Of a stretch of 64,000 nucleotides of DNA, positions 46,098 to 57,591 are shown piece by piece (positions within the stretch are counted from its first letter, which is position 1; each line of letters begins with the position of its first letter). This DNA comes from Branchinecta lynchi. Taxonomy: Eukaryota > Arthropoda > Branchiopoda > Anostraca > Branchinectidae. A model generated the notes under the pieces. It had not been told where the DNA came from. It did no database searches and saw nothing but the letters and a program-made list of their open reading frames with translations. The stretch spans positions 21,871,023 through 21,935,022 of the forward strand of contig JAKZAP010000017.1 of NCBI GenBank assembly GCA_023053575.1, given 5' to 3'. Made by a program: the position numbers and the translations under genes.

Positions 46098-47461
46098 TGT
46101 TGGGCGATATTTGGATTTTTCGATGTATCGATATTTTCACTTTCGATAATCGGTACCGATATGTCGGTACCATGTTTCGCTATAATACAGTAGAGGTATG
46201 TTTAACTGAACAGTTACTTAAATGTGAACAGTGCGGTTTTGGTCCAATGGTAGAACAAAGATCCAAAATACCTAAGGTTTATTCTCGCCGTTCCCAGAGG
46301 ACTCCGCGTGTATCGAAGGGAACGGCGTAGAGGGAGTCACTCCACGCGGACTCCGACAACGAGAACACAGGGAATGCTTCCGAAACGAATTTTGTTCTAA
46401 AAAAATATGCAGTTGACGAAATTAGTCTCGATCTACTTTATTTTCGGTTTTGTTTATTCTGATTCTTTTTAGTTAATTTTACATTGCGCCAACACCAGCA
46501 AAAATTGATTCCCCTCTGAATCTGAAACGAAGTCCTTTCTGATGGTAGTGATGATAATCGGAGCATTCCCCGTCCGTCGGGGAGTGGGTCCCGGGGACAA
46601 ACAAAAATGCCGGGACTCCTCAAGTGGAGTCCTCGGGGAACGGCGAGAATACGCCTCTATTCGGGTATTTCAGATGCCCTTAATTACCTACTTTGGATAA
46701 CAGGTAGTTAGCTTTAGTTACATCAAGTGCATGAAAATAGCAAAGCTCAAAGTCAACAAATGTTCACATAAGCATACCTCTACTGTATATTGCCTTATTG
46801 TTTTCTTTTAAATCATTTTAAACTTGAGACCCTCCATCATAGACGGGAGAGGCTGTAGAGAGATTTTGGTATGAAGTCCCTACCGAACCCCTCCTTCCGC
46901 TCCCTTCTGCCGCCTCTCTTCCAACCTCAACGTTTGCGTCCGCAAAGAGCGTGTGCGGAGCGAATACCCAAGCTAGAACCCCGTGACTACCGTACGGAGC
47001 GGTACAGAAATAGTTTTATCCCTAAATTTGTACATATTTTCAACGAAGAGGTTTAGTCATTCTTGTTTGTGTCTCATTTTTATGTTTTTGTGTTGGGCCA
47101 TATTTTGTTTGAATTATTTATCTTGATATTATGACAGACATTATTGATTTGCCTTCATGTATATTGACGTATTCAACACGCCATTTGGCCCCAAGCGACG
47201 ATATGTGTTGATATTTGAAATAAACTGAAACTGAAATATGTCCCGTTTTGCCAAAATATAAGAAAAAAGTGTCGTACATAGCCTCTTGCATCATCTCAAA
47301 CTTTGAATAAATAACGAAAACCATATTGCTCCAATTTCGGATATATAAATGTAATTTATGTTGGATTCTATACGTAAATATAAGTGTACAACTGTCGTTA
47401 TCGATATCGATATTCTCGTGTCGATATCGATAACCGTTATCGATATCGAATATCGCCCAAC
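46098..47461. mobile_element. TGTTGGGCGATATT TIR element with a nested TIR element
   Basis: Ends TGTTGGGCGATATT and AATATCGCCCAACA. Next to both ends are runs of TATCGATA. Nested inside (46279-46665) is a second pair, TATTCTCGCCGTTCCC and GGGAACGGCGAGAATA, plus a LINE 3' fragment. Confidence 0.7.
46860..47240 (+). mobile_element. LINE 3' end fragment (RYRNSFIP type)
   Basis: The short frame 46871-47053 ends RTERYRNSFIPKFVHIFNEEV in segments, matching the terminal NSFIP motif of many non-LTR ORF2s. The 3' end has tandem AACTGAA (47222-47236). It lies inside the larger TIR element 46098-47461. Confidence 0.6.
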
Positions 47462-48194
47462 AATAACAGGACGGACTGCAACAAATGCAGCTAAAGAAGC
47501 AAAGTTTTGGCTTCTGTCCAGAAGCCGAAGACAATACTTGCTTTCACACAAAAATTAAAGTAAAAATGTTCTTTCAGCTGACCACAATAAAAAAATGGAA
47601 AAGCATTTAAGGCGTTTGATGGCGCTAAGAGCTGAGATGTATTCTATATTTATAGAATAATCGTTACCCCTTTCGGCACTACCCATTTCGGCGCTTCCCC
47701 TCTTCAGGCTCCAGTTAAATAAACCATCGCAAATACATTTCTTGCATGATTTTTAACAAACTGTTCACTCATAGTACAGGCCTATAAAGAATAAAAAAAT
47801 ATAGAATAGAAAATATAGAACATCGTATAGTGTCACCATGATTTATAATATAAAAAATACGCTTCAAAAACTTACCACACTACGCTTTTTCGTATTACAC
47901 GGCGTCATTTGTGGCAAATGAGGAGCAGCCGCGCTCATTAACGGGTCGTAAGTCGAGCTCGATTCTACGCACTGAACTACGCTACCATTTTATACGTTTC
48001 TATTCGTTACGTTCTTTTAGTTTCTAGAATCAAGTGATATGTATAGCTACAACCTGTTGGCAGGGGCGTTACTAGCCTTTTATCTATGCGAGGGGGGGGC
48101 GGGACGTCCGGTTTGTGCCGACGGACTAAAAAATGTGTCGACAAAACACGCCGTTGCCGCGAACCACCAGCACAGAATAGAATCGGTGTAAAAC

Positions 48195-48900
48195 TAACGG
48201 TAATGCATCAGTTGAGATGATTCCTTTATTGTAATTTAGCATTTTAACGTTCACATATTCGGCTTTTCATTTCATCCTTCACTGAAAAGCGAAGCCTCCA
48301 ACGACTGTACCAAGGACAAGTGAAACTAAGCAACGCAGGCGAAATTGTTCAAATCTACCTTTATTCCGGAAACATTTTTCCATACCTGTCATACAAGTCC
48401 TTAGCTTTTACCGTGTTTCAAACCCCCAAGTACGTCGATCCTAAAACGCCAACAACTAAATGAAACATCAATCTTCCAAACAGAGAATATCATAAAATGC
48501 GCCGCAGGCAATTTTGTGTTAAACTAATTGTAATGCATCAATTGAGGTTATACCTTTAATGTAATTTTGTCTATTAAATGTCACATATTCAGCTTCTCAT
48601 TTCAGCCTTCGGTAAAAAGCGAAGCTTCCAACGACTGTACCCAGAACAAGTTTAAATACGCACCGCAGGCGATTTTTTTTAACTGCCTTTCTTCTGGAAA
48701 CATTTTGCTATACCTACCATACAAGCTCTAGCTTTTAACGTGTTTCAAACCCCCCCAGAATGACAATCCTAAAACGCCAACTAAATGAAACACCGATCTT
48801 CTAAATAGGTAATACTACAAAATGCGCCGCAGTCGAAATTTTGTGTAGAATTAATTTTAATGCGTCAGTTGAAATTGTTCCTTTAATGTAAATTCGTATG
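48195..48900 (+). repeat. About 328-bp tandem repeat
   Basis: TAATGCATCA landmarks at 48201 and 48531 and TAATGCGTCA at 48858 give spacings of 330 and 327. Units share GCGAAGC-TTCCAACGACTGT and CCTAAAACGCCAAC. Confidence 0.8.
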
Positions 48901-49059
48901 TTTGAATTCAAACATTCGCCTTTTCGTTTCAACTTTAGCCAAAAGTGAAGCTTCCAACGATTATATCCAGAATAAGCTGAACTACGCGCCGCATGCGAAA
49001 TTTTTAAATCTGTATTTTTTCTGTAAAATTTGCGCCCGACAATATTTGCAGAATTTCTT

Positions 49060-49640
49060 ACGTGTAAAAAGAAACCGATGTGCCGAAAAAATACCGACGC
49101 CCGACAAAAGCATTCAGAAGTCGATCTCTTCTGTGTTTTGCCCGACATAACTGTAAAGATCTTTATTTCTTAAATAGAAGCCGATGTGCCGACGAAACTT
49201 AAAACTTTCGGGATGAGTGGACAGAAGTTGATTTCTGATGTGTAAAAATAAAAAGTTGTGCCGACGAGACTTGAACTTCCCGGGCGCGCAAGAGAAAGTT
49301 TGCAGAATTTGATTTCTTACGTATAAATGAATCCGATGTGCGGACGAATCGACTGACACCCAACAAAATCATACAAAATTTTATTTCTTCTGTATTCCTT
49401 ATGCATAAAAAGAACCCCATTCACCGACGAATCAACCAACGCCGAACAAAACAGAACACAAATAGAACATTTTATTTCTTTGGTATTCCATACGACTAAA
49501 AAGAACCCGATGTGCCGACGAAAATACGGAGGCCCTTCAAAAGCATACAGAATTCGATTTTTTTTTTTTTCGTGTTTTGCCCGACAAATGTTTCCAGGAT
49601 TTTATTTCTTACGTCTAAAAAGGACCGACAAACAAGTGAA
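49060..49640 (+). repeat. About 80-105-bp degenerate tandem repeat
   Basis: CCGATGTGCCGACGAA-type motifs recur about six times, each followed by TTTATTTCTT. These make the overlapping short minus-strand ORFs in this stretch. Confidence 0.7.
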
Positions 49641-50059
49641 TTTTCGCCGGCCTTCGCCCGCTGAAAGTACTGTCTCAAGACCTCTGGGGGGGGGGGGGGA
49701 TCCCCCTCACCCGCATAGTGATGCCCCTGCCTGTTTGGTGCCGATAAGTACTTTAAGACAGAGCAGCTTCCACATCTATCAAGTCTCCAGTGCAACAAAT
49801 ACGTTCATTGTATTCTCGACTTTCAGCTACTAGATGGCAGGCTTAAAGCAGCTCGCCTTTTAAGGAGGACTTTGTTTTTTGAAGATTCAACGGAGCAAAA
49901 TGCACCATGATTGTCTGTGACCTCTTTGTTTTCCAACGGTTACTTATTTTCTAGTATTGCGTTTCTTTGTCGCCACTGGTGATCGGTTTTCCGCTTTATG
50001 TTCTTTACCGACTTTTTTACCGACTTATTTTCCATTTTTGCGCATTCAGGGGCTATTGC

Positions 50060-50837
50060 CAGGGGCGATTCGAAGGTGGGTCCGGGGGGTGACTCAGCCC
50101 CCTCCCCCCCCCCCCCCCCCCCCCCCTATGCTCCAGAGAATCTACTCTCAGTCGTATGTTTTGAGCTTTTCGAATGACATACAGTCAGTTACCAAACGTG
50201 AATTCCACCCATAAATCACATTTTTTAGTCGTCTGGCTACGAAGAAACTTCTATTCGTATGTTTTCGGACTCACAGTTGTGTGTTCTGAGTTTTCCAGAA
50301 TGAAAGTCGTATATATATATGGCCCCTGGGCTTTTAAATACAGTTATTATTATTATTATTATGTTTGAGCTTGCCAGAATGACATCAACCGCGAATTTCT
50401 CCTGAAAAGACCCGTTTCTTGTCGTACTTTACGAAGGAATTTTCTAGTCGTAGTCAGTTTTGACCTTGCCAGATAAAGGCAGAAAAAGTAGTTAGAAGAT
50501 CGTGAACTTCGCCTTCAAATGACTAGTTTCTGGTCGTATTTTTATAGGGAAATTTTAGTAGTAAGTTATAAGCGTGTCAGATTCACACTTTTGTGAACCG
50601 TCACAGTCGTATGGAACTTGCCCCCTAACACGCGAAACTTCATATGAATGGCATCGTCTAATTCCTGTTACTTATTTGTTTATTATTTAATTACTACAGT
50701 CTACATCCCATTTTCCGTAACGTTTCAGAACTTGCAACGTTAACATTTCTTGAGCCTGTCGGTGCTGTGTTTTTAGCCAGTCGTATATTTTGAAGTCATC
50801 CCCCCCCCCCATGCCCAAGCTCTTTGAACCGCCCCTG
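50060..50837. mobile_element. hAT-like MITE
   Basis: TIR CAGGGGCGATTCGAAG and right end CTTTGAACCGCCCCTG. Flanks GCTATTGC and ACTATTTC match at 6 of 8 bases. Long C-runs (50102-50127; 50800-50810) lie just inside each end. It lies about 125 bp from Cables exon 3. Confidence 0.65.
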
Positions 50838-50963
50838 ACTATTTCTGATTGAGATCAGAGAAATATGGATTTCTTTATGATGGACTTCAGAGAAATATTT
50901 CCTTGGAATCAATAGCAATGACAGAAAAATCATGGGCACTTGCTATTGGTAAGGCGACCTTAC

Positions 50964-51165
50964 CTGCTTGCTTTCGAAAATGACAATGTCGACATCACAG
51001 ATATCGGGATTCTACCGGCGGTTACGAGAATTACACGCTCATCAGCAGTGACATCTTGGGGCGACTTTCCAATACGAACTTCTTTCGGAGCTGCGATGTT
51101 AACGGTCGATCCGGCTGAGCTTTCTGAGAGCGTGCTTGAGGCCTTTCGGTACCGCCGACCAGTAA
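50964..51165 (-). CDS. Cables: Cables exon 3 (R-V-I-L-V block)
   Basis: This 202-nt exon has acceptor TCTTGTCCTCATTAG and donor CAG|GTAAGG. Two leading bases complete the codon from exon 2, and AG is left over. The peptide begins TGRRYRKASSTLSESS, resembling the RR-x-R-x-x-SGS stretch of vertebrate CABLES. It then reads DERVILVTAGRIPISVMSTL, which matches the vertebrate pattern (N/D)-G-R-I-V-L-I-x-x-R-R-x-x-x-x-x-F-S-x-L-P. A palindromic MITE ends only 26 bp upstream of the acceptor, leaving a short unique tract for the polypyrimidine signal. Confidence 0.75.
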
Positions 51166-51191
51166 CTAATGAGGACAAGAAGTGTTAAAAG

Positions 51192-51345
51192 TAGTTGCGT
51201 TTTTGCAGAAACCATGATATCTGATACCACGGTCAAAAGTCGTTTTTGCAGTTATCGTGTATCTGATACCATAGCCAAAAGGCGTGTTTGCAGTTATCGT
51301 GGTATCTGATATTCAGATACCACGGTCCGATTGTGGTAGTCTGGA
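51192..51345. mobile_element. GATACCACGG palindromic MITE, partial copy 3
   Basis: It starts TAGTTGCGTTTTTGCAG and is cut off after a GATATTCAGATACCACGG palindrome. It ends 26 bp short of the Cables exon 3 acceptor. Confidence 0.75.
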
Positions 51346-51635
51346 GCTTTGGACCCCATATTCCGGATTCTGGAACGGGTGGATACAGGTGGATGAAGTA
51401 GGGGAAAGGTAGAGTGACTGTGAGGCAAGAGATGTGCGAGAGGTACATCTACAGTAGGGATACGCTAATTTGAACCTTTGTTGAGTTTGGACTTGGCCAT
51501 TTTCATGCACTTGCTGTGACTAAAGCTAACTACCAGTTTGCCAAAGTTGGTAATTAAGGACCTCCGAAAACACCTGAATAGGTATTTTGGATGATGATCG
51601 CTATACGGCTTGGCCGAAGGACAAGTGCCATAAAA
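51345..51635 (+). mobile_element. Fragment of ATATGGCACTTG family (3' end)
   Basis: It ends GATCGCTATACGGCTTGGCC, then AAGGACAAGTGCCATAAAAA: the family's hairpin terminus with one weakened arm. Confidence 0.6.
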
Positions 51636-51846
51636 ACTGGATCTTTCTCAGGGCATTTTTGCGGCATATTTGAGTCCCGCAGATTTCTGTGTCACGGAAA
51701 CAAACGTGTGGGCCACACACTCAACCCACAAGCTGAAACGCAAACGACGTTTTTCTGACGGTACTTTCAAATGCCAGAAAAACGAAAACAAAATCGAAAA
51801 AAATCAAAATAAACAGAATATCAGGCTTACGTCCCTACTATTCTGT

Positions 51847-52012
51847 AATAGTGCGAACACACGATCAGGTTCGAGCGCTCCCGGTCTGGAATTCCTACCC
51901 GGATTTTCGCCACCATCATCACTTCCGTATGGAAAAGTTGAAATTTTTTCAACTTGATGATGAAAAGTGTAGGAAATCCGGCCGGGAAATCGTCATCGTG
52001 TGTTCGCACTTT
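51847..52012. repeat. 165-bp imperfect palindrome
   Basis: GTGCGAACACACGATCA and TCATCGTGTGTTCGCAC are the outer arms; CATCATCACTT/CTTGATGATGAA and TTGAAATTTTTTCAA form the centre. It probably behaves as a small MITE. Confidence 0.7.
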
Positions 52013-52309
52013 GACAGAAGGATCTTCAGTTTAATGACTAGCATATACCTGCTTGTCAAAGGAGCTACTGCCCCTAAATTTCAGACACTGCCAACTTTAA
52101 TCAACAAAATCGAAAATCGCTCGTGAGTGGTTTTGTCGAATTTTAGCAACCGTTCGAGACAGCAAATCCTTGTTGGTCGCGGATACAGATTTGTGGCCCA
52201 TACACACGATCTTTTTGAGCTAAAGCCTCTTTGTGCGATCCGACGTCAGCCGTCTACACCCTACCCAACTGCCGTGAAGGGGAAGAGGCAAACTGACACA
52301 GAGTATGAT

Positions 52310-52950
52310 ACAACAACTGCGTTCTTGCAACGGGAGTTCTCACCGGTGGTCTCCATTTTTTCTTATAAGCTGTTTTTGTATCCATCGCTGACTAGTCACC
52401 AGTCTTATAACCAGTTTCTGAACTAACCTGTGTCCGGTTTTATCTCACCGGTGCAGAGTAACCAGAACCTTCTCGGAAGCCCGGCTTTACCGAGGAGTTA
52501 GCAGAGCAAAATAACACTAGTGAGCAGCGCCAAGACTTGGCAAAATTGACAAACAACGAAATGGCAGCAAACTATCACCACTAGCGGTAGAGAACATCCC
52601 TACTGAAACTCATTCAGTCACCAGCGCTGGCTCCGATAACTTCATATTCTGAACATTGCAAAAAAAATGATACAGTCTTCATTGTTTCCTTGATGTGTGC
52701 AGACCGCACCTTTGCTTTGCTAAAAATACTAAACCCCCAAGTTTGTTTTGCTTTAAATGCCGCAAGCGTAGTGGGCGGCGCTACGAGTATGTCCGTTTGA
52801 AAGCATGAACTCTACTCTCTAGTACTAATTTGCTCTGGTTTTCATAAACTCACTGGTGAACCAAAAAAAAGCGTTATAAGAGAAAACCGGTCACTGGTGA
52901 CAAAACACGAAAGACAGCCCGGAGTGCAATGAACGCAGCTAACGACCCAT
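52310..52950. repeat. ACCGGTGA foldback element, copy 2
   Basis: It shares TCTCACCGGTG, TTCTTATAAGC, GCCCGGCTTTACCGAG and GAAAGACAGCCCGGAGTGCA with the 45.4 kb copy, in part inverted. Confidence 0.65.
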
Positions 52951-53581
52951 CTATATGGACAGCGGTGCCACAGTAGCGAACTCCTGTCATTGAAACTATT
53001 CCCTAGCTGGGCTATCAGACTTGGTATGTGGGACTGCACCTGCGCACTAAGCGACAATTTACAGAACACACCTGAAGACAAAGTACCTTACGCAATGAAA
53101 ACTGACCTGATCGGGCTTCAGACATCATACAGATTTCAGCTAACACTGTCCACTTCATACGAATGCAGTTTATCCTTCGATAAGCAGCAATAAATTAGGG
53201 CTTATCGATTGCAAACGGACTTAATTCGCATGGTAAAAAGGAATTAGTAAAAGTACGAACAAGTCATACATTGTGTTCTAATAGTCTGTTGCCAAGTGGG
53301 AAACAGGTCTGTTGCTAATTTTGATCGAAGGCCTATATCGACACAGTAAATCTGTGTGGAAGATTAATATAGGGGTAAAGGAGATGGTTGCATCAGGAAG
53401 TGTTATTACCTCTGTCGTAGGATTGCTAGTACGGCCGAAATCCGCTAAAACCGAAATTTACGAAGAAAGCTCATTCCTCGGCGGATCTGTCTAGGGGTGT
53501 CGACAAAGGACAAGAGGACATGTTTAACAGATGAGCATTACTAACTCTTGACAGACCGGTGTATACAATTCAATTAAAAGG

Positions 53582-53625
53582 CGTATAGATAGATATATAG
53601 ATAGATTAGATAGATAGTAGAGTCA
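53582..53625 (+). repeat. (GATA)n-like microsatellite
   Basis: Imperfect ATAGATAGAT tract of about 40 bp. Confidence 0.85.
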
Positions 53626-53754
53626 CTTTTGGATACAAGAAAGGATACATGGGTGAATCAAATTAAGTCAATATTGGATAAATGCGGGTCGTGTAATTTA
53701 TGGAATCAGGGTGAGAGTCCAGGATGGGAGGGGTGACAAGAGTTAAGAGGACCC

Positions 53755-54152
53755 TTCATGAACAAAAAAATCAATGAAAAAACCAACGAAAATGGGGTTT
53801 GTAAAGGCCAACGAATATACTGGAATAAAAGGCGAACATTTCACTACCTCGTCACTCGCTAGTACCGAGCAAGAACAGTCCTAATTGTTTATTCGCAGGT
53901 ATTGATGAGTGGCTCGCTGCCTTTATTTTAGGCTTTCAATTCCTCCAATTTTGGGTTTTGATATTCGGTTTATTGTTGGTTTTCTGCTTTATTTCGTTTT
54001 TCTTGGTTGTTGATCTTCATCCTCGTTTGGCATTTTTCCTCGAATTTTCTGTCTGCGCTGGAAAACTCCCGAAATATTCGCCTTTTATTCCAGTATATTC
54101 GTTGGCCTTTGCAAACCCCATTTTCGTTCGTTTCTTCGTTCATTTTTCGTGA
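53755..54152. repeat. Foldback element with about 75-bp arms
   Basis: AAAATGGGGTTTGTAAAGGC and CAACGAATATACTGGAATAA (53792-53830) recur as close inverted copies at about 54070-54130. The spacer is unique. Confidence 0.8.
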
Positions 54153-54725
54153 TATGTCAGGCCAATGTGGTTTACGAAATTATCTTCACCCTTAATGAAG
54201 GTCTGACTTAAACTGGTGCAGTAATCTACACAAGCGTCAAGTCACACCTATTTGATATATTTCATTACAGAACACGAAAAATTGTTGTTGATTCCTATCG
54301 GTGAATATATATTTGAATTTATATATATAGAGCCAAGCGGCCAGCGAGGCGCCGGTCGCCTTTACATTTATAAACCTCCCTAGGGACAATCTAATCCTAT
54401 GTTGGGTCCTCAATCACATGACGTCACAATTTACGTCACGACTGTATGGTATTCCACCAATTTATACAACACCTTCACAACCAAGAAACGAAAGAGTGCC
54501 ATAACCAGGTAATAGCCAGTGAATTGAATCGACGCAAACGAAACGGAGGCATGGGCACGGAGGTAGGCTATACCGGAAGGCTGGGCGAGAAAAGAGATGG
54601 AAAAAAAGAGTATGGTAGGTTTCATTGCAAATGGATTACCCCTTGGTCCAGGACGAAAACGTAAGTGAGCTTTGTAATGGGAGGAAACTAATGGTAGAAA
54701 ACTAATAATAAACACATGTCCCAAG

Positions 54726-55009
54726 CAGAGGCGTTACTAGCCAAAATGTTTGGGCGGTGGGGCAAGGTATTTACCGGCTGGCTGATCATTTTACTGACTG
54801 TTTTTGCAGATAAAAGCGACTATTACTGAGAAAAACCACTGTGTTGATGAAAAATCGACTATTTTTATGAGAAACTGACTGATTTAAAAAAAAATCGACT
54901 GTTTTCAAAAAAAAATCAACTATTTTTACGAAAAATCGTCTCGCCTATTTTTTTACCGACTGGCCTACAACATTCAGGCCCCCCCCCCCACCTAATCGTG
55001 GCGTCCCTG
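54726..55009. mobile_element. hAT-like MITE (284 bp)
   Basis: TIR CAGAGGCGTTACTAG and right end CGTGGCGTCCCTG. Flanks GTCCCAAG and GTTCCAAG (7 of 8). The interior repeats AAAAATCGACT about six times. It ends about 105 bp from Cables exon 2. Confidence 0.75.
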
Positions 55010-55114
55010 GTTCCAAGGGCTAAAATCCTGGCGACTAAAATCCTGGCGACTAGCGTGTCCTAAGCACCTGGATGTCTAATGCAGGGTTAGAAATCTCTAA
55101 ACGAAAATACTTAC

Positions 55115-55251
55115 ACGACGAAAATATACTGTTGTCCAGATTCTCCTGAGACTTGCAATCTTTCTCATACTCTGACAACTTCTTTGGGGTGAAGACGGAG
55201 TTGGGGTGCAGACTCTTAAGCGGTCTCCCTTCCTCTGTGACAGTGGAGGAT
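55115..55251 (-). CDS. Cables: Cables exon 2
   Basis: This 137-nt internal exon has a pyrimidine-rich acceptor ending TTTCTAG and a strong donor T|GTAAGTA. Its first base completes the AG left by exon 1 to give Arg, and it leaves one base for exon 3. It encodes a polar, lysine- and serine-rich segment that includes LHPNSVFTPKKLSEYEKD. I do not recognise a named domain; assignment to Cables rests on position, strand, splice sites and phase on both sides. The acceptor lies only 8 bp from a 70-bp tandem triplication in the upstream intron. Confidence 0.65.
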
Positions 55252-55259
55252 CTAGAAAT

Positions 55260-55469
55260 AAATGAAATGAATAAAAGAGGCAGACTAGAGTACAACTTGA
55301 ACGAGTGCTGACTCAAAGCTGGTGCAAGTAAATGAAATGAATAAAAGAGGCAGACTAGAGTACAACTTGAACGAGTGCTGACTCAAAGCTGGTGCAAGTA
55401 AATGAAATGAATAAAAGAGGCAGACTAGAGTACAACCTGAACGAGTGCTGACTCAAAGCTGGTCCAAGT
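55260..55469. repeat. 70-bp tandem triplication beside Cables exon 2
   Basis: Copies at 55260-55329, 55330-55399 and 55400-55469 start AAATGAAATGAATAAAAGAG. Copies 1 and 2 are identical; copy 3 has two substitutions. Copy 1 is the natural intron sequence 8 bp upstream (minus strand) of the exon 2 acceptor. Copy 3 runs into the AAGT tail of a LINE fragment. Confidence 0.95.
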
Positions 55470-56066
55470 AAGTAAGTAAGTAAGTAATTTATTTATGACC
55501 CGCCATTTTGAAAAGGGGAATAAATGAAGAAAATAAACAAAACACATAAACACACAGAAAAAGACACTTAATTTTCAATCTTCGGTCAGAAAGCAGCGAA
55601 CGACGTCGTGCGCTGGTTGGGCCCTGTTGTCCATGATTTCTGAAAGTAATGAGGAAACATCCAAAAGGGTAACACTTGCATCTTGAATTTTGAATTTCTC
55701 CGTCAATGTTTGGTTATGACATAATTTCGACAAGTGCAGCAGGTGCTTTGCATATTTACAATGACATGATCGCATATTTTTAATCTCCTTCTTTCGCAGA
55801 ACATGAATGACGCCAGAACGAAATAGTATACAAGGGGCGCAAGAGGTGCTGTACAAATTTCCCAAAGCTTTACGATTATAAAGCCCCCGGTTTGGGACGA
55901 TGCGCCCATAGGCGCTACGGATTGATTTAAAAACTTCTTGAACAACCGAAGAGCAAAACTTTGACAACGAAGATTTGAATGTTATGCCGAGCACCGTAGA
56001 GAGTCTGTTGATTTGACGATGACCGATCCAATACTGTAACCTCTGCCCCTCGGTCCCTTGATGCAA
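55470..56066 (-). mobile_element. LINE 3' fragment, (ACTT)n-tailed family, copy 2
   Basis: An open frame at 56066-55575 (163 codons) encodes the same C-terminal peptide as the 17.3 kb copy, including HVLRKK and KIQDASVTLLDVSS, here without frameshift. The 3' UTR and AAGT-repeat tail run into the 70-bp triplication at 55260-55469. Confidence 0.8.
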
Positions 56067-56600
56067 GGTAGCGTTCCAGTGAAGTTATTACAAGTTACGA
56101 TGATAAGAGGAGGGGCGAGCGCCGTATTGCGGTAGTTATCACGCTCTGTGGAACGAAAAAAATAACAAGGCTACATACGTCATCACTCTTACGGGAGTTC
56201 CTGCAGAAGCGATAGTTAATATCCCTTATGATGCTCGCGACCATTAACTAAATTGTAAAGATCGTAACAGTCGTGTAACGAAAATAATATAAGAGGGAGG
56301 AGCCAATTTACTTATTACGGCGGGCTCTGAAACGGCATATAATAACAAGAATAATAACGATCGTCACTAATAATAAGTCGCTGGAACACTACCCAAAATT
56401 GAAGGGATAATGCAGTATTTAAAGTACGTAGGCTGCTGGCACCTAAGAAGTTGCATTATGTAAAAATAATAATAATGAATAATATAACAAAATGATTTAA
56501 CAAAAATCTTATTTCGGTGTACAGTAGGTACGACTTCTCACATGAGCAGAGTCGAGCGTTCTGTTGATAGGGCTGTACTTCCTTTGAGGCTGCTTTCATG
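56067..56600. other. No recognised feature
   Basis: AT-rich with many ATAATAA words; no coding or repeat signal identified. Confidence 0.5.
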
Positions 56601-56603
56601 TGC

Positions 56604-57591
56604 AACAAGACCAAAGATTTCGATGGGATCCCAAAAATTCAATATTTGATCCAGACAATTGGTTCTTGTCTTCGCCAGATCGAGTCTTCACCAGAATTTT
56701 TACTATTCAAATTTAGAAACAGATTAAGGCCAAATGCTAATCATCTGAGAAAACCAAGTTCAGACATGGATTCAGCATGTGTGTTTACCCCTACAAGTCA
56801 TATCTATTTTGACGAAACCGATTGAAACTTCCTGCTTTACTTCTGCAAATTTTCCGGTCCGGCGGAATTCCGAAACTACTAGGCCGGCGAAAAAAAAAAG
56901 CTCAAAAAAGAACTCAGCGTGCCTGCTTACCCCTATATCAAACGCCTAACGAACTTCAAATAAAACTTCAACTCATAACACATTTTCCGGTTTCAGCCGG
57001 ATTCCAGGCGAACTAGATGTCCGGGTAAAAAACGATTGTCATATACGGATACAGCATCTCCGCTTACCCCAAAATTGGACATCTAATCAGCTACAAATAA
57101 AACTTTTGATTTAATAAATTTTCCGGTTCTTGCCCGATTCCTGGCGAACTACTTGTCGGGGCAGAAAATGAGTTTCACATAAGTGTTCAGCGTGCTTTCT
57201 TATCCCTAAATCGAACATCTAATAAACTTCAAATAAAACTTTTACTTTGAACAAACTTTCCAGTTTGGCCGGATTCCGGGCGAACTACTTGTCCGGCGAG
57301 AAAATGGTTTTCATATTCGTGTCAAGCATTCTTCTTACCCCTTGATCGACTATCTGATTAGCTGTTTAAAATATTTTGTTTCCCCCTTAATTTGATCCCC
57401 CATCCCTGACTGTAGAGCTATAGAGCCCATCTAGGAATACGACCTTTCCCTTGACCCAAAGAATCCTCACACCAAGTTTCATCAAAATATCTCATTACCT
57501 TCGAGAGTTATCGTGCTCACAGACGGACGGACAGACGGACAACTTTTGCCATGTCATAGGTATCCCTCCACTTACGTTTTGGGATCGCAAA
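56604..57591 (-). mobile_element. GGGATCCC-family element, copy C
   Basis: Ends match the family (AACAAGACCAAAG; CTTACGTTTTGGGATCGCAA). The interior has about five units with TTTCCGGTT...GCCGGATTCC. A GACGG-rich run lies near its right end (57525-57540). Confidence 0.85.

Larger units (their letters stand above)
48061..49729. mobile_element. hAT-like non-autonomous element with two internal tandem arrays
   Basis: TIR CAGGGGCGTTACTAG at the left pairs with CATAGTGATGCCCCTG at the right. The flanks are CCTGTTGG and CCTGTTTG (8 bp, one mismatch). A G-run at 48090 and a G-run at 49686-49698 lie inside the ends. No transposase frame. Confidence 0.75.
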
